A DNA stretch of 64,000 nucleotides from Meconema thalassinum (GCA_946902985.2 OX336393.1:49599348-49663347); one strand, 5' to 3'; positions 43,640-54,891 are shown, counted from the first letter of the stretch. Notes: generated from the letters alone by a model not told the origin. Numbers and translations are program-made.

Positions 43640-44340
43640 CTAGCAGAAGTACCCGTTCTTCGAACGGTGTTCGGTGTTAACACCAGACATTATCAATTGA
43701 GCTACTGTTGCATTGGTTAGCGGTTTGTCATTCCTTCATAAGTTTATCAGAACGAAGTTAGTTTTCTGGGAATATCACACACACTGTTAATTTAAGGGCT
43801 TAAAATGTGGTTGTCGGAGACCCTTTATAGACTCGCAAATTATGTGTCTCACATTGAGAAGCGCAACATATGCTTTGGTCGTCCTTCCAGGATAATTTTT
43901 ATATTTCGCCTATTTTAGCATGCATTTTGAGAAGTTTTTCTCTATATCCACCCTTCTACTGTATGAAAAGTACGGTGAAGAGTTTTATAAATCATTGGTG
44001 TATTGACTCTCATGGTTAACATACCTAATTTTACGATGCACCAAGCATCCGAACACGAGTTAAAGGCGTACATAATAGCCCAGTCAATAAAGGTAAAAAT
44101 ATACGCTTTGTCGCAACTAATTAGAGGAAAGCTGAATTTTTGCAGGATGTTAGTATACAAAGTAAATAGCCAAAAATTACAAAGTCCCGACCCCCACCCC
44201 TCTTGCTTCCCCCCCCCCCCCCACCCCCTCCTATACCTTGCTAGAGCAGTACTATGGTTAAATGCTTACAGCTCGAAAATTAATAAAGCTACAGACGTGA
44301 TTGTTTTTTTATTTTACTCCTTACAATATTTTTAACAATT
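43640..44340 (-). mobile_element. Helitron-like element fragment
   Basis: It begins with ctagcagaagtacccgttct, the reverse of a hairpin-plus-CTAG Helitron 3' end. Its interior shares blocks with 58170-58560 and 62760-63190, and a C-rich block (44190-44235) with 54700-54770 inverted. No coding sequence is seen. Confidence 0.5.
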
Positions 44341-44361
44341 TATTTAAGAATAAATTTTTAT

Positions 44362-44590
44362 GTAGACAACCTATTATCGCCATAATACATTAATATATGC
44401 AGAAAACTGTCATTGAAAAAAACAAAAAGTAATTTATACTAATTATAACTATTTACCCTTATGTCGTAGAAAAAATATGTTCGATTAAAATGTTTAGCTA
44501 CTGTTATTATCTTTAACGTTATGGGTCTACAAAAGATATTTGTTAACATGATGGCTTCACAGAGCGATGAACAGTAGCGGACACCGCGCA
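44362..44590 (+). repeat. Left terminal inverted repeat of the unclassified element
   Basis: It aligns, with many substitutions, to the reverse complement of 51302-51531. The outermost bases are uncertain and no target-site duplication could be fixed. Confidence 0.65.
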
Positions 44591-45007
44591 TCCCGCCGGG
44601 CAGCCGCGTATAGCGTGGTGTGGTGACTCGGCCGCTTGGCTGTCTGCATGAGTCAGTCTGCATGTTGCAACTTGTTTGTTTACTGCCCTCTTATCTCTAC
44701 TACGCAGCTCATTGAGTCCTTTTTTGTTATTAGTGGGCCTTGCCTGTTTAGTGTTCGGTTAACCATGGCATTGTGCGGTTCGTTGCATTTTGTGTTTCGT
44801 GATAGTTTTACTTTTTGTACAGAAATACAAGTTGTTGTGTTGTGCCAAGTGCAGTGAAATGCTGATAGTTTTGCTATTGTAATGTATTGTTGAGCGAGAT
44901 AAGCAAGATAAAAGGTAACCCTTAAAAATAGTAAAAACTTAATAAATCTGAACTGTTACCCACAAACTTTACAGCTAGGCGCTCTTTATTATCAACAGTT
45001 TTCAATA

Positions 45008-46083
45008 ATGACTGATTTTACCAATATATGAGTAATATGTAATGAGGAAGTGAAAGATGCTGGGGTAACAGTCACTAAAGGTATAAACACTTTAATAAAA
45101 TGTAGTATTGAGAGAAAAGACGAAATCCATAGGTTACTTGTTAACGTCGATGTAATAAAAGTACATACTGTATGCAGGAAAAATTATACCAGACCTAGCA
45201 ATATTAAAGTAGTATTAAAAGCTCAAAATTCGGAATCTTCCACCTCGCAGCGCCTTCTCAGAGAATTAGACACTAAATTTGATTTCAAGCATGACTGTTT
45301 GTTATGTGAAAAAAATGCTGTGTTTGACCCAAAACTTCCTTCTCAATACCGAACCCAAATTCATGAGGTTTCAACAATTGAAATAAAGCAAACTCTCCTT
45401 AATGCTTGTGATAATAGGAATGATGATTGGGCCTGTAAAGTTAAGCCCAGGCTTTTAGTTGTGATTGATTTTGTTGCGGCCGAAGCCCGTTATCATGGGC
45501 AATGTTATAAGGACTTTTGTAAACCTAAACCTCATGAACAAAAGGTAGGACGTCCATTATTAGCCGAGTCTGTAGATAAATTTTATTTGCTTACTAATTA
45601 CCTTGAGAGCGACAATGAGTGCCAGTATTCACTAAAAGAATTAAGAGAGATAGTAGTGGAGTTATGTGGTTCTGATATAGACTATAGTGATTATTATCTC
45701 AAGTCAAAACTTGTAGATTTTTTCAAAGATCGGCTAGTTGTACATAATTTATCTGGAAAGAGAAGTATTTTATGTATGTCACATACTAGTCACAAGGTAT
45801 TAGATTCATGGTACAAAAACAGAGAAACAACTACTGAAGACGAACGTAAAAGAATTGTTAGAACAGCAGCAGAAATCGTTAGGGAAGGTATACAAAAAAT
45901 GAATTATGACTGTGGAAAACACGCAAGTGAAAAGGAAGTGAGTACTGTATCAAATGATTTGATTCCTGAAACATTGGCACTACAGCGGAAGGATATGGTT
46001 ACAACACAGGCAAGTTTCAAGTCTATCAAAGTGAGATCTAAAGAAGTTTCAATTAAATCCCAGCAAATATTCAATCGAATTTA
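45008..46083 (+). pseudogene. TIR-element protein, N-terminal part
   Basis: Translation starts plausibly at ATG 45008 (MTDFTNI), meets TGA at 45029-45031, and then runs open to 46083. Cys/His pairs are seen in HTVCRKNYTR, DCLLCEKN and RYHGQCYKDFCKP, suggesting a metal-binding N-terminus. A recognisable block is RKRIVRTAAEIVREGIQ. This pattern is known to me from large families of uncharacterised, multicopy animal proteins; no function is established that I know of. Sense continues after 46083 with LASHPPSLFDEASIRKGTKA up to about 46253, with further stops. Confidence 0.6.
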
Positions 46084-46693
46084 ATGCATCTGTGACAGCC
46101 CCGTTAAGTTGAAATCTTATTTTGAGTTCGAATTAGCATCTCACCCACCGTCACTATTTGACGAGGCATCAATACGTAAAGGTACGAAAGCATCGTTTAT
46201 GAAATTATTTGAAGATGGAATTGTTGAAGAAAGCTTCAAGGAGATGATTTTGTGATGGATGGTGGATATTTGTTACATGCTGTGGTTTGGAGAAAAACCA
46301 GCACTCTTAAGGAAATAATAGATTCTTATTTAAGCTCTATACTTTGTAAATACGGAAATAAAGTTACAGTGGTATTCGACGGTTATACCAACTTTCCAAC
46401 CACAAAACAGCAAGAACAAGAGAGAAGAGCATCAAAGAAATCTTCTCACACAATTTTTTTTAATGAAAATACAGTTTGCACAACACAACAAGCAGACTTT
46501 CTAGCAAACCCTCATAACAAAAAGAGGTTGATAGAAGCAATTACAACACGTTGTGTGACTGAGGATATTAAAGTTTTTTTCTGCGGAAGGTGACGCTGAC
46601 ACTATCATTGTCGACCAGGCAATTAAATATGTGCAAACTAATAATACTACAGTTGTTGTCGTGGGAACTGATACAGATCTCTTGGTTTTACTC
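46084..46693 (+). pseudogene. TIR-element protein, PIN/FEN-like middle part
   Basis: Open from 46252 to 46593 (MDGGYLLHAVVW, VTVVFDGYTNFP, QERRASKK), then in a shifted frame SAEGDADTIIVDQAI and VVVVGTDTDLLVLL. VFDGY, a downstream K/R cluster, EGDAD and TDTDLL are spaced like the acidic motifs of PIN-type 5' nucleases of the FEN/XPG/Asteroid group. That likeness is my inference from motifs. The frame breaks at about 46590 and is cut at about 46693 by the R2-like LINE. The residues before 46252 carry stops. Confidence 0.55.
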
Positions 46694-46796
46694 GTATATA
46701 TATATTTCCTGAAGGACATCCGCCCGGCATTCCGGGAGACCATAAAGATCCAGAATACAGTGTAGGTACATTGTTGGCTCTACAGTACATAAGTCA

Positions 46797-48407
46797 TTAC
46801 GATATACCATATAAATGGTTATGTAGCATGTTGAGTGAAGCTCTCAATACGCCCAAGCAGATCTTCTCAAGATCATCCTCGATGATGCCAAGCTTCTTGA
46901 GGATATCCACGACGAACTTATAAGATGTTCCACGAGCTCCGAATAGAAGGCCATTCACTTTCCATGCATTTTTAGGTAAGTTATATCTCTCACTCAAGTG
47001 AGGTATGCATGGTCGGTAAATAGCCTCTTTCTCCTCGTTAACTCGTACGGCTTGCGGAATGTCCTCTTCCATTCGTACCGTGGGGTCCAGGACCAAACCC
47101 CTTCCATTCTTCCTGTCAATGGCAACGATATCTGCTCTACGGTGACTACCATTTTCCGAAATGCAGTGCACTTCCTCATAAACTTCCCATTTTAATTTTC
47201 TCAGGGAAGTGGCAATTGATGATCGAACTCGGTGATGGCGGGAATTTCGTAACAGTTCTCCTTTAGAACATTGACCCAGGACATGTCCTAGCGTCTCTGG
47301 TTGGTCACATCCTGGTTGTCGGCATAGGGTTGTGTGCTGACTTCTCCCCGGCACAGCTCTCGCCGTTGAGATGTTGCAAGACATTTTGATGGCATTCGTC
47401 CATTCAGAGCACGATAAGCCTTTTCTGTTATTTATCCACGAGTTGTTCTTAGGATGTTGTTCATAAACTTCCACTCCTTTACCTTTATGAGGAAGTTTAC
47501 ACCAAGCTTCAAATGACCGTTTCCGAAGCTCATTTCGTACCCAACGTCCCGATTTTGATTCTGTGCAATCACTAGTCGGAAAATTAAAATATTGAAGAAT
47601 TTCTTTCTTTTCCCCGTCAAGATTTCGACAAATATCTAAATGAACATCTTCCACTCTGAGTAACTTTTGAACTATATTAAAATGCTGTATATAAGCTTCC
47701 CATTCAACCTTAACTAAACCCAGCCCCCGAACATTCCTGGATGCATACAACATATCATTGGGACAGTCATGTGGTAACCCAATGATTTCTTTGATAGTTG
47801 ATCGCAAAAGTTTATCAACATCGACCAGAAAACTTGATGGAATTTTATTTAACGGTGTACTCTGTATTGTATAAATCAGACTTGGCCAAATGTATTGACT
47901 AATTATGTTTAACTTTTGGTCTGGTTTTAGTAAACAAGAAACTGTGAGAGAATTCAAGTCTTTTTCTAAACTATTTATCAACTTGCTCTTGTCAAACATA
48001 ATTTCATCTTCAAAAGTTATTCCCAGATATTTTATGGTTTCCCCAGATTTTACACATGTCAAAGCAGTATTTCCTAGTGTCACAGCACTTCTCTGACAAA
48101 GGTTCCCTTCTCTAATATTGATCATTCTGCATTTTGAAGGATTCATGGAAAGACCTATAGCAGATAAACTATTAACGGCGGTATTTAAGAGTTCCTGCGC
48201 CGAAGCTTCATCTTTCGCCACTAATACAATATCATCCGCAAACGCTAAGGCTGAAACATTTTCAACGTCAGATGACAGCTGATACCCATACTCTTGAATG
48301 ATCTCCTGATCTGTGAGTTCTTTGATAGTATCATCTATTGCCAGGTTGAATAAAGCAGGTGAGATTGGAGATCCCTGAGCGACGCCTTTCCTAAGCTCTA
48401 TGCTCAC
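46797..48407 (-). CDS. R2-like LINE ORF: RT core to endonuclease (536 codons)
   Basis: RT motifs are GVAQGSPISPALFN near residue 8 and AFADDIVLVAK at 55-65 (catalytic DD), then KYLGITFEDE. Near residue 360 is CRQPGCDQPETLGHVLGQC, a CCHC motif. After it comes RRADIVAIDRKNGRGLVLDP, whose aspartates fit the restriction-like endonuclease core that cuts the target for primed reverse transcription. The ORF ends LNMLHNHLYGIS with TAA. It is in frame with 48423-49781; one TGA at 48423-48425 lies between, so the start Met here is internal. Confidence 0.85.
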   Translation of the reverse strand: MSIELRKGVAQGSPISPALFNLAIDDTIKELTDQEIIQEYGYQLSSDVENVSALAFADDIVLVAKDEASAQELLNTAVNSLSAIGLSMNPSKCRMINIREGNLCQRSAVTLGNTALTCVKSGETIKYLGITFEDEIMFDKSKLINSLEKDLNSLTVSCLLKPDQKLNIISQYIWPSLIYTIQSTPLNKIPSSFLVDVDKLLRSTIKEIIGLPHDCPNDMLYASRNVRGLGLVKVEWEAYIQHFNIVQKLLRVEDVHLDICRNLDGEKKEILQYFNFPTSDCTESKSGRWVRNELRKRSFEAWCKLPHKGKGVEVYEQHPKNNSWINNRKGLSCSEWTNAIKMSCNISTARAVPGRSQHTTLCRQPGCDQPETLGHVLGQCSKGELLRNSRHHRVRSSIATSLRKLKWEVYEEVHCISENGSHRRADIVAIDRKNGRGLVLDPTVRMEEDIPQAVRVNEEKEAIYRPCIPHLSERYNLPKNAWKVNGLLFGARGTSYKFVVDILKKLGIIEDDLEKICLGVLRASLNMLHNHLYGIS

Positions 48408-48422
48408 TGTTTTATTAATACC

Positions 48423-49781
48423 TCATTCAACTTTGATACTATTTCCTAAAATAAGGTCGATTACTAAATCTCGCAAGTTGTTTGGCATATTTACTCGATT
48501 AATGCACCGCTTAAGATGTTCATGGCCAATATTATCATATGCCTTTGCAACATCCAGGAACACCACGCAGCAGCTAGTTTTCTTTGTTTTAGCATTCCTG
48601 AGGCAACCATTAATAATTGAGGTATTAACATGTGTACCAGGGAGATTAATGAATCCCCTTTGATGTACGGAGAACTCTACGAATGAACGTAGTCGCCTGT
48701 CAATCACTTTTTCTATAATACGTCTGATTACTGAATATATGGTGATAGGTCTCCAGTTACTTATTTCTTCAGCACATCCTCCTTTGTGGAGAAGTACTGT
48801 TCTTCCTGTTTTGAATATATCGGGGCATTTCCTAAATTTGAGCATAGCGTTTGCAAGGAGACTCAACACTTTTGATGTTTTAAGTTCCTTCACAGCTCTG
48901 ATAATTACTCGGTCAGGACCAGCTGCTGTATCTGCTCGTACTCTGGCAAGAGCTGAATTAATTTCAGAATCTTCAATTTCAATGTCTTCCTCTGTACAAA
49001 CGGCTTCTGTTGGTTGCAAGTGTGTTAATTCATTCTCTTTTCCATATAAATCTTGAAAGTGTTCAAAAACTGTGGATACGGGAATTCTACATTCTGTGCC
49101 ATTTTGATTATTCATAATCATGCGTACGACTTTGCGCCTTTGATTGAAATACTGATATTGCGCTACTTCATATTGATATTTTGTCCTAGTTTTGTCTCTT
49201 CTTCGCTTTGTTAACCTTGATGGATTTTTCGTTTTAGAATATGTAGTTGTATGACCCCCCTGTCGTTTTCTCCGCGCATTATAATAGCGAATAGCTGGAT
49301 GTTTGGGTCCTGAGAGCGAACTGATTGCGTCAGCCAAGAATTCCGTTAGCTCAACACTAACTGTCTCAAAAGCTTGAATATCACCTTTAGTTATGACGTC
49401 CGTGAATTTTCGTTCAAATTCCTTTATAGCATCTAATTTGGAATCTAATGCAGCCGCATCTTCGCTATTAGCGCTAGTTGATACATGATCAATTTCTTCA
49501 TCCAGCAAGTGACTACCACCTCCATCGGATTTATGCAAACTTTGATCTGAGCTCTTATATTTTGACGTTAAACCTCTACGATAAACCTCTGGATGTGCTT
49601 TACTTACATGAATTGCAACAGATTTAAACGTCTTCCCACAAATATCACAGGTATTGACTCGAGTAGCACTATTTGGGCGACATGAATCCGAGTTTTGAGT
49701 CAGGTTAAATGTTTTTTTGTCTGACATTTCAACATTAAATACTGCTACTCCAGAAATACTATACGGTAATATAATCTTCAA
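48423..49781 (-). CDS. R2-like LINE ORF: zinc finger and RT fingers (452 codons)
   Basis: Near residues 45-63 is CDICGKTFKSVAIHVSKAH, a single C2H2 finger (C45, C48, H58, H63), which in R2-type elements helps DNA recognition. A basic, Tyr-rich segment (RRRDKTRTKYQYEVAQYQY) follows. RT begins with ADTAAGPDRVIIRAVKEL, NWRPITIYSVIRRIIEK, HQRGFINLPG and VVFLDVAKAYDNIGHEHL. It stops at TGA 48423-48425, with the frame continuing into the next segment. MSDKKTFN (near residue 19) may be the real start. Confidence 0.85.
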   Translation of the reverse strand: MKIILPYSISGVAVFNVEMSDKKTFNLTQNSDSCRPNSATRVNTCDICGKTFKSVAIHVSKAHPEVYRRGLTSKYKSSDQSLHKSDGGGSHLLDEEIDHVSTSANSEDAAALDSKLDAIKEFERKFTDVITKGDIQAFETVSVELTEFLADAISSLSGPKHPAIRYYNARRKRQGGHTTTYSKTKNPSRLTKRRRDKTRTKYQYEVAQYQYFNQRRKVVRMIMNNQNGTECRIPVSTVFEHFQDLYGKENELTHLQPTEAVCTEEDIEIEDSEINSALARVRADTAAGPDRVIIRAVKELKTSKVLSLLANAMLKFRKCPDIFKTGRTVLLHKGGCAEEISNWRPITIYSVIRRIIEKVIDRRLRSFVEFSVHQRGFINLPGTHVNTSIINGCLRNAKTKKTSCCVVFLDVAKAYDNIGHEHLKRCINRVNMPNNLRDLVIDLILGNSIKVE

Positions 49782-50286
49782 TAATCAGTTTTCCGTTCCC
49801 TGCGTATATTTATACCGAAAAAGACAAGTCCATATGGATCAAATATCGGTAAATAGCACCTTAATCAGCATCCAATAACCTAGTTGTTTAACCTACAAAC
49901 CGCAGCCATAACCATAACCTTATATATTTGTCCATTGATTGTCTTCAGGAAAGATCTACCAACATATAGATGCACGCGGGTACTAGGCATCAGGAGTCTT
50001 AGGCATCAAGGTGGCTGTGGAATTTCACGATCATTAACGCTAGGAACTACGAAATATCCAATCAATGTCAAACAACATGGCTGCTATTTGTGATATCGAA
50101 ACACAAATACAAATTGATTCAACCACCCCAAAAAAATAACACCAATCCGCAAGATAACATGCACTATCACAGGAACAAACACCAACAATCCTTGAATACA
50201 TGCGATGATCCCTAAAAAAGGATACGAAATACCATCAAAAGGCAAATCCGCGGCACCACATTGCAACCTAGGTCTTATCACGGCCT

Positions 50287-51025
50287 TCTACAATTAGCTC
50301 CCCAGCAAGACGCCAAACTTTTCTTCTTAAAGCCTTCGTCGTCAATGTCCAAACTGTACTCTGTCGATTTTCTTATAAATCAACATGTCAAGCAGCAAAT
50401 TTTACTGCTTTTTTCTCATTCAATGACTGGTTGTGATACGACGTCTGCTTTCTATGGGCTAGGGAAGTAAAAAGCAGCCGACATGATACGTAAATCAACT
50501 GAAGCTAGATCTCAGGCTGAGCTTTTCACAAAACAAGACATTACAAAAGATATCCTTCTAGAAAGTGGAGAACAGTTTATCCTAAGCATGTACAACTTAT
50601 CAAAGTTCAAAACCCTCAATGAAGCCAGGTACTTTAAGTTCAAGCAATTAACCGCAAAAATGTCTCTCAAGTCTAATTTTGATTTAGCAAAACTTCCACC
50701 AACTTCAGATGCTGCTCATCAACATATTTTGAGGGTTTACCACCAGATTCAAACTAGGTTAGGTTTTAAAATTCCGGCAGAAGAATGGGGTTGGCAGTAT
50801 ACATCAAATAACAGACTGATACCTAAGCCCATGATGAATCCTGCTGCTCCAAGTGAACTTCTTCTACTGATAACTTGTAATTGCAAAACATTGTGTGTTA
50901 CAAACTGTAGTTGTCGTAAAGCTGGGTTCGATTGCACATCTATGTATGTGAACTGCAGTGGAATGTATTGTAAAAATTATTCAGACCAAACCGATGAAAC
51001 ATTAGAAAATGACCCTTTGTACTAA
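50287..51025 (+). pseudogene. TIR-element protein, C-terminal Cys-rich part
   Basis: It resumes with KLFFLKPSSSMSKLYS and the marker phrase HSMTGCDTTSAFYGLGK, stops at 50468-50470, and continues in a new frame from 50483 with FILSMYNLSKFKTLNEARYF and PAEEWGWQYTSNN. The C-terminus, ITCNCKTLCVTNCSC then RKAGFDCTSMYVNCSG and CKN, is a CXC-like cysteine array that may bind zinc and nucleic acid. GCDTTSA and EEWGW are conserved hallmarks of the multicopy animal family mentioned for 45008-46083. The protein is intact to a natural-looking stop. Confidence 0.6.
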
Positions 51026-51301
51026 AAAAAAAGGAAAAACATAAACGTTGTTTATTATTAGGCCGTGTTAGTTGTACAGGAATTAATAAGTTATCAAAAA
51101 TACTATACAATGAAACTTTATTATCTGTCAGCAATAAAAGTGTACTAAGTACAGGATTTTGGTAATGAAAAGTTGAAGTTAAAGTTTTTATATTTCATCA
51201 TCATAAACTCAATGACTATTCAAGATTAAGGATATGAGTACATACAGCGGTGCCCTTCAGCATCGAGTGACAACGGCGCGGTGCTGCTTCGTCTGGCGCG
51301 G

Positions 51302-51531
51302 CGACGCGGTGGCCATTACTGTTCAGAGCTCTCTTTGAAGCCATCATTTGAACGGTAAGCATTATAGTAGACACATATTTTTAAAGCTAATTAAATTGTC
51401 TATAAGTTTTGTGCAAAACATTTCATTGTATGACGGAAGGATAAAAAGGTACAATAGGTTGAAGTTACTTTTTGTGTTTTGTAGTGGCAGTTTTTTTATA
51501 TATTGGAGTATTACGGTAAAATTACGCTATC
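51302..51531 (-). repeat. Right terminal inverted repeat of the unclassified element
   Basis: Inverted partner of 44362-44590. The best-conserved blocks are gcggtggccattactgttc and gaagccatcat near the inner side. From 51532 to 52189 no gene is recognised. Confidence 0.65.
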
Positions 51532-52189
51532 TACTGAACCCTTTATCCTCTGATGCATAAATGATTCGATGTTTTATTTCTACAATTAATTAATATTTCC
51601 ACCAGCGTCATAAAATAGCCAGACGAAGATGAGGAAACTTCAAGTATTTGTTGGAGACAGTGGGGACATACCTGCAGCAGTTTGACAATAGGCTAAATAC
51701 TTTAGCTTGTGAAAAGAAAGACCCTAGCAATGTTTCAGAAGGACAGGTAGTGGCTACCTCAAAATAGAAGGGACGCGTGGTGAGAAACGCTTATGGCATG
51801 TTCATTGTATTATTCGCGCCTAGAAAAAATATAATGCAGTAACGTGAGTGGCTGATGGGACTACTGGACATTCCTACGAGGCCGAGGTCTGATAAAAACC
51901 GCGAAGTTATTGAAAAAGTGGAGCCAATGAGAGATGAATGCTTACGAACGCGCCAAGTCTAGCTTGGGCACGCGATAGCTGGCATTAACGCGGGAGATCG
52001 GCTAGACAACATCTCTACGATCGATTCTAGGATTAATGGGCATATTCTTGACCTGCGCAATTTTACGAGTTCAGTGATATTTGTTTCATTCCTGTACCCC
52101 TATTATTTTGAGAAATTTTTATATAATTTCCCCCTCTATCGATACCTAGGGCCAGTTCATTTATAAGTGGCGTGAAGAGCCAAGACTTT

Positions 52190-52650
52190 ATTATTACATT
52201 GTGTGTGTCGGAGGACACAGGTTACTATTACATTTGGTGTGTCGAGCACACAGGTCCATTACATTGTGTGTGTCGGAGGACACAGGTTACTATTACATTG
52301 TGTGTGTTGGAGGACACAGGTTTATTACATTGTGTGTGTCGGAGGACACAGGTTACTATTACATTTGGTATGTCGAGGACACAGGTCCATTACATTGTGT
52401 GTGTCGGAGGACACAGGTTACTATTACATTGTGTGTGTTGGAGGACACAGGTTTATTACATTTGGAGTGTCGAGGACACAGGTCCATTACATTTGGTGTG
52501 TCGAGGACACAGGTTTATTACAATTTGTGCGTCTAAGGACGAAGTTCATTATTACATTTTGTGTGTCGGTGGACACAGGTTGTTATTGCATTTTGTGTGT
52601 CGGAAGACACAGGTTATTACTGTACTTTGCATGTCATGAGGACACAGCTT
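52190..52650. repeat. Minisatellite of ~30-35-bp units
   Basis: About 14 units of the type attacattgtgtgtgtcgga then ggacacaggtt. Each unit contains an imperfect palindrome gtgtcggaggacac. All three forward frames stay open for more than 100 codons with nearly the same peptide, as expected for a repeat and not for a gene. Confidence 0.85.
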
Positions 52651-54649
52651 TTTATTAATATAAATGTGTTAAATTCAGTGATAGATAGTCACAGTACTAT
52701 TTTTGTAGGGACAGTATCATCGACAATTCGCCAACAGACTGTTCTGGGGAAATAAGTACCTGAAACGGCGAATTTAGTAGTCAGATATCGAGTGTGTAAT
52801 AATCTATAACTTTTTGCATCAGCACGAGAGATGACATCGCTTATCCAGGAAGAAGTTTGGAAATGTCAACGATCCGCCGAAATGTCTGAGATGAGCTAAG
52901 CAGAATTAAGTTGGGAGATGGCTGCTGATGTCCTTTGACGGGTGACTGGCCGAGGATGAGTACTGAATAATATTCTTATTATCTGACAAATTAACTTATG
53001 GTATATGGGACATATTTTGTTTGTAAATATCTTGCTTGTGTTGATTAACGTAGTGTATTTAGTTTTGGTCTGACACACCTTTTGCATGAAAACAGCTCGC
53101 ACAATTTTAATAAGTCATAAGTTCTTGTTTGTTTGTTTTAACTAACGTGGCTATGTGGACGACCGTGTTCGCATATGTTTACGTAGTGCGATTAAGAAAC
53201 GTCTCTCGGAGATATATTGTGTTTCAGAAGTAGGACTGAATTAGTATAATCATGCAGTAGATTGGAGGGTAAATTAATCTTGTAATGTTTATTATTGATC
53301 AGATTCAATGAGTTTATTGCCGTTGGAGCAATGTGATTTGTGGCGAGGAAGAGTCAGCTCTCTCGTAGGTTTTAATATTTTCTTAAATAGTTTGTGAGCA
53401 CCTGATTCAGCCGACCTGTGTGAAAAATGTTATGTCATTCCCAGCAGTGTGTGTGTGTGTGTATTTTATTGGTTATTACAAGCGAGAATCTCAGCGTAGA
53501 CTGATTTCTGTCAGCTTGGTGCCAAGCCCATATCGTTACCTTGCGAGGACATATGTGGCTATATCGATTAAGGTCTTACCATATGTTTATGTGGGTGAGA
53601 TTTGTTGCTGTTGATTCTATGAGATAACGGGGCAGTCGGCCAAGTTATTTTTACACACTAAAGCTGGACGATGACGAGAATTGAGGAAGGGGAAAGCTGT
53701 TTCACAAGGCGGGCTGAAAAGGGTTGCATCGAGGTCATTAGTGGAGTGGTTTGGCTCCGTAAAATTACTTGAAATACAGAATAAGAACTGGTCAATTATA
53801 TAAATTGTTTAAATACATGGGAGTTGCCTACGAATCACTATAATCTCCGATGCGTTTGTTTAACGTGCATTTTTGTTCATATAAGGTAATCTCAGCCGGT
53901 GAGGCTTTTGTGTTGTTGGTTTCATTCTATGTTTATATTCCGTTTTAGTGACCGGTGCAGTCACGTGGGATGCTGTCTGTTCCTTGTTTGTGTATTGAGC
54001 AATTGGCCGTGTTGGCAGCTCATTTGTCAGATGCGTCATCGCTCTGAAGGAGGGTCTCGAGGGAGATTCCTGTAAATAGTAGATTTTAGATTGTGTGTCA
54101 GCATTAATTTTTAAGGTTTTTCATTAGTGTCATGTCCCATATCCGTAAACGTTGATTTACGAGATGATTGTTCGTAAGCATCGTGGCTGTTAACCCGCTG
54201 TAAACGAACAGTCATCCAAGTACTCATTTCTCGTAGTTAGTCATTACGCGTACATAAAATCCAAATGCAAGTTAGTGGAACTTGGATCCACATTTTTATA
54301 AGGGGGAGATCCGTCTGACTCCTCAACATTGAAAGATATTCCTGTCATGGGAAAATTCAGGGAGGAGTTTTATTGTTGTTTATTTTCATTTTATTTGCAC
54401 TAATAGTCATTAAATTATGTTATTATTTTACGTCTTGTCACTTTCCTTTCTTAATTATAGTTTTAATCCTATGACCCTTACCTCAGTAGAGCATGTTGTT
54501 TGGCGAACGTAAACATCACACTATGAACTGAGCGCGACCCCTTGATCAAGATTCTTGCATATAAACACTGCAATACTAAAGGGTTCACTACATAAAAAGT
54601 TTATATGACATAATTTGTTTAGACTAATGTTAAGCGTAATATTATTAAA
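52651..54649. other. Stretch without recognised genes
   Basis: Contains a (GT)n run at 53444-53462 and AT-rich sequence. The phrase aagggggagatccg at 54300-54313 looks like a polypurine tract but no LTR pair was found. Confidence 0.35.
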
Positions 54650-54891
54650 AATCGCGTTTGTAACTTCATTAGTTCTTTAACTGTAAGCATTAAACCAGAG
54701 TACTCCTCTTGTAAGGTTGGGGAGGGGGTGGGGGTGGAAGCAAGGGGGGTGGGGGTCGGGACTGTGTGTTTTTTTACTTTGTACTAACATCCTGAAAAAA
54801 ACCAGCTTTCCTCTAATTAGTTGCGACACTAAACCTTTATTGACTGGGCTATAAAGATACACAGAAAGACAGACAGACAGACAATTCTATT
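54650..54891 (-). mobile_element. Helitron-like fragment, inverted copy of ~44060-44300
   Basis: On the minus strand it has the same order of blocks as 44060-44300 (agcccagtcaataaagg, tcgcaactaattagaggaaa, the C-rich block, aatgcttacag). It ends in (GACA)n at 54866-54883, right before the hAT duplication. Confidence 0.55.

Larger units (their letters stand above)
46694..50286 (-). mobile_element. R2-like non-LTR retrotransposon, nearly intact
   Basis: A single long ORF on the minus strand combines an N-terminal zinc finger, RT and a C-terminal CCHC motif with a restriction-like endonuclease. That plan defines R2/R4/NeSL-type LINEs. The boundaries are inferred from where the host TIR-element coding sense stops (LLVLLV) and resumes (QQDAKLFFLKPS). 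The ORF has only one nonsense codon, so the insertion looks young. 46694-46796 would be the 3' UTR and 49782-50286 the 5' UTR. Confidence 0.8.
44362..51531 (+). mobile_element. Unclassified TIR element encoding a PIN-like/Cys-rich protein, split by an R2-like LINE
   Basis: Diverged inverted repeats of about 230 bp bound the region: 44362-44590 and 51302-51531, with matching blocks such as tgatggcttca, gaacagta and caccgcg plus aaaacacaaaaagtaa against the left copy. Between them lie pieces of one coding sequence (45008-46690, 50287-51025). The 3.6-kb block 46694-50286 is an inserted LINE, so the original element was about 3.6 kb. I could not place it in a known DNA-transposon superfamily, and no DDE transposase is visible. 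Confidence 0.65.

Noticed and set aside
46797..49781. R2 insertion in 28S rDNA
   Set aside because: No rRNA-like sequence flanks the LINE; the flanks encode the TIR-element protein instead.
52172..52658. Three overlapping frames of 111-155 codons
   Set aside because: All lie in a minisatellite and give the same repeated peptide in different frames; not treated as genes.
54300..54420. Polypurine-tract-like aagggggagatccg as sign of another LTR element
   Set aside because: No matching LTR pair or pol sequence was found in 51.5-54.6 kb.
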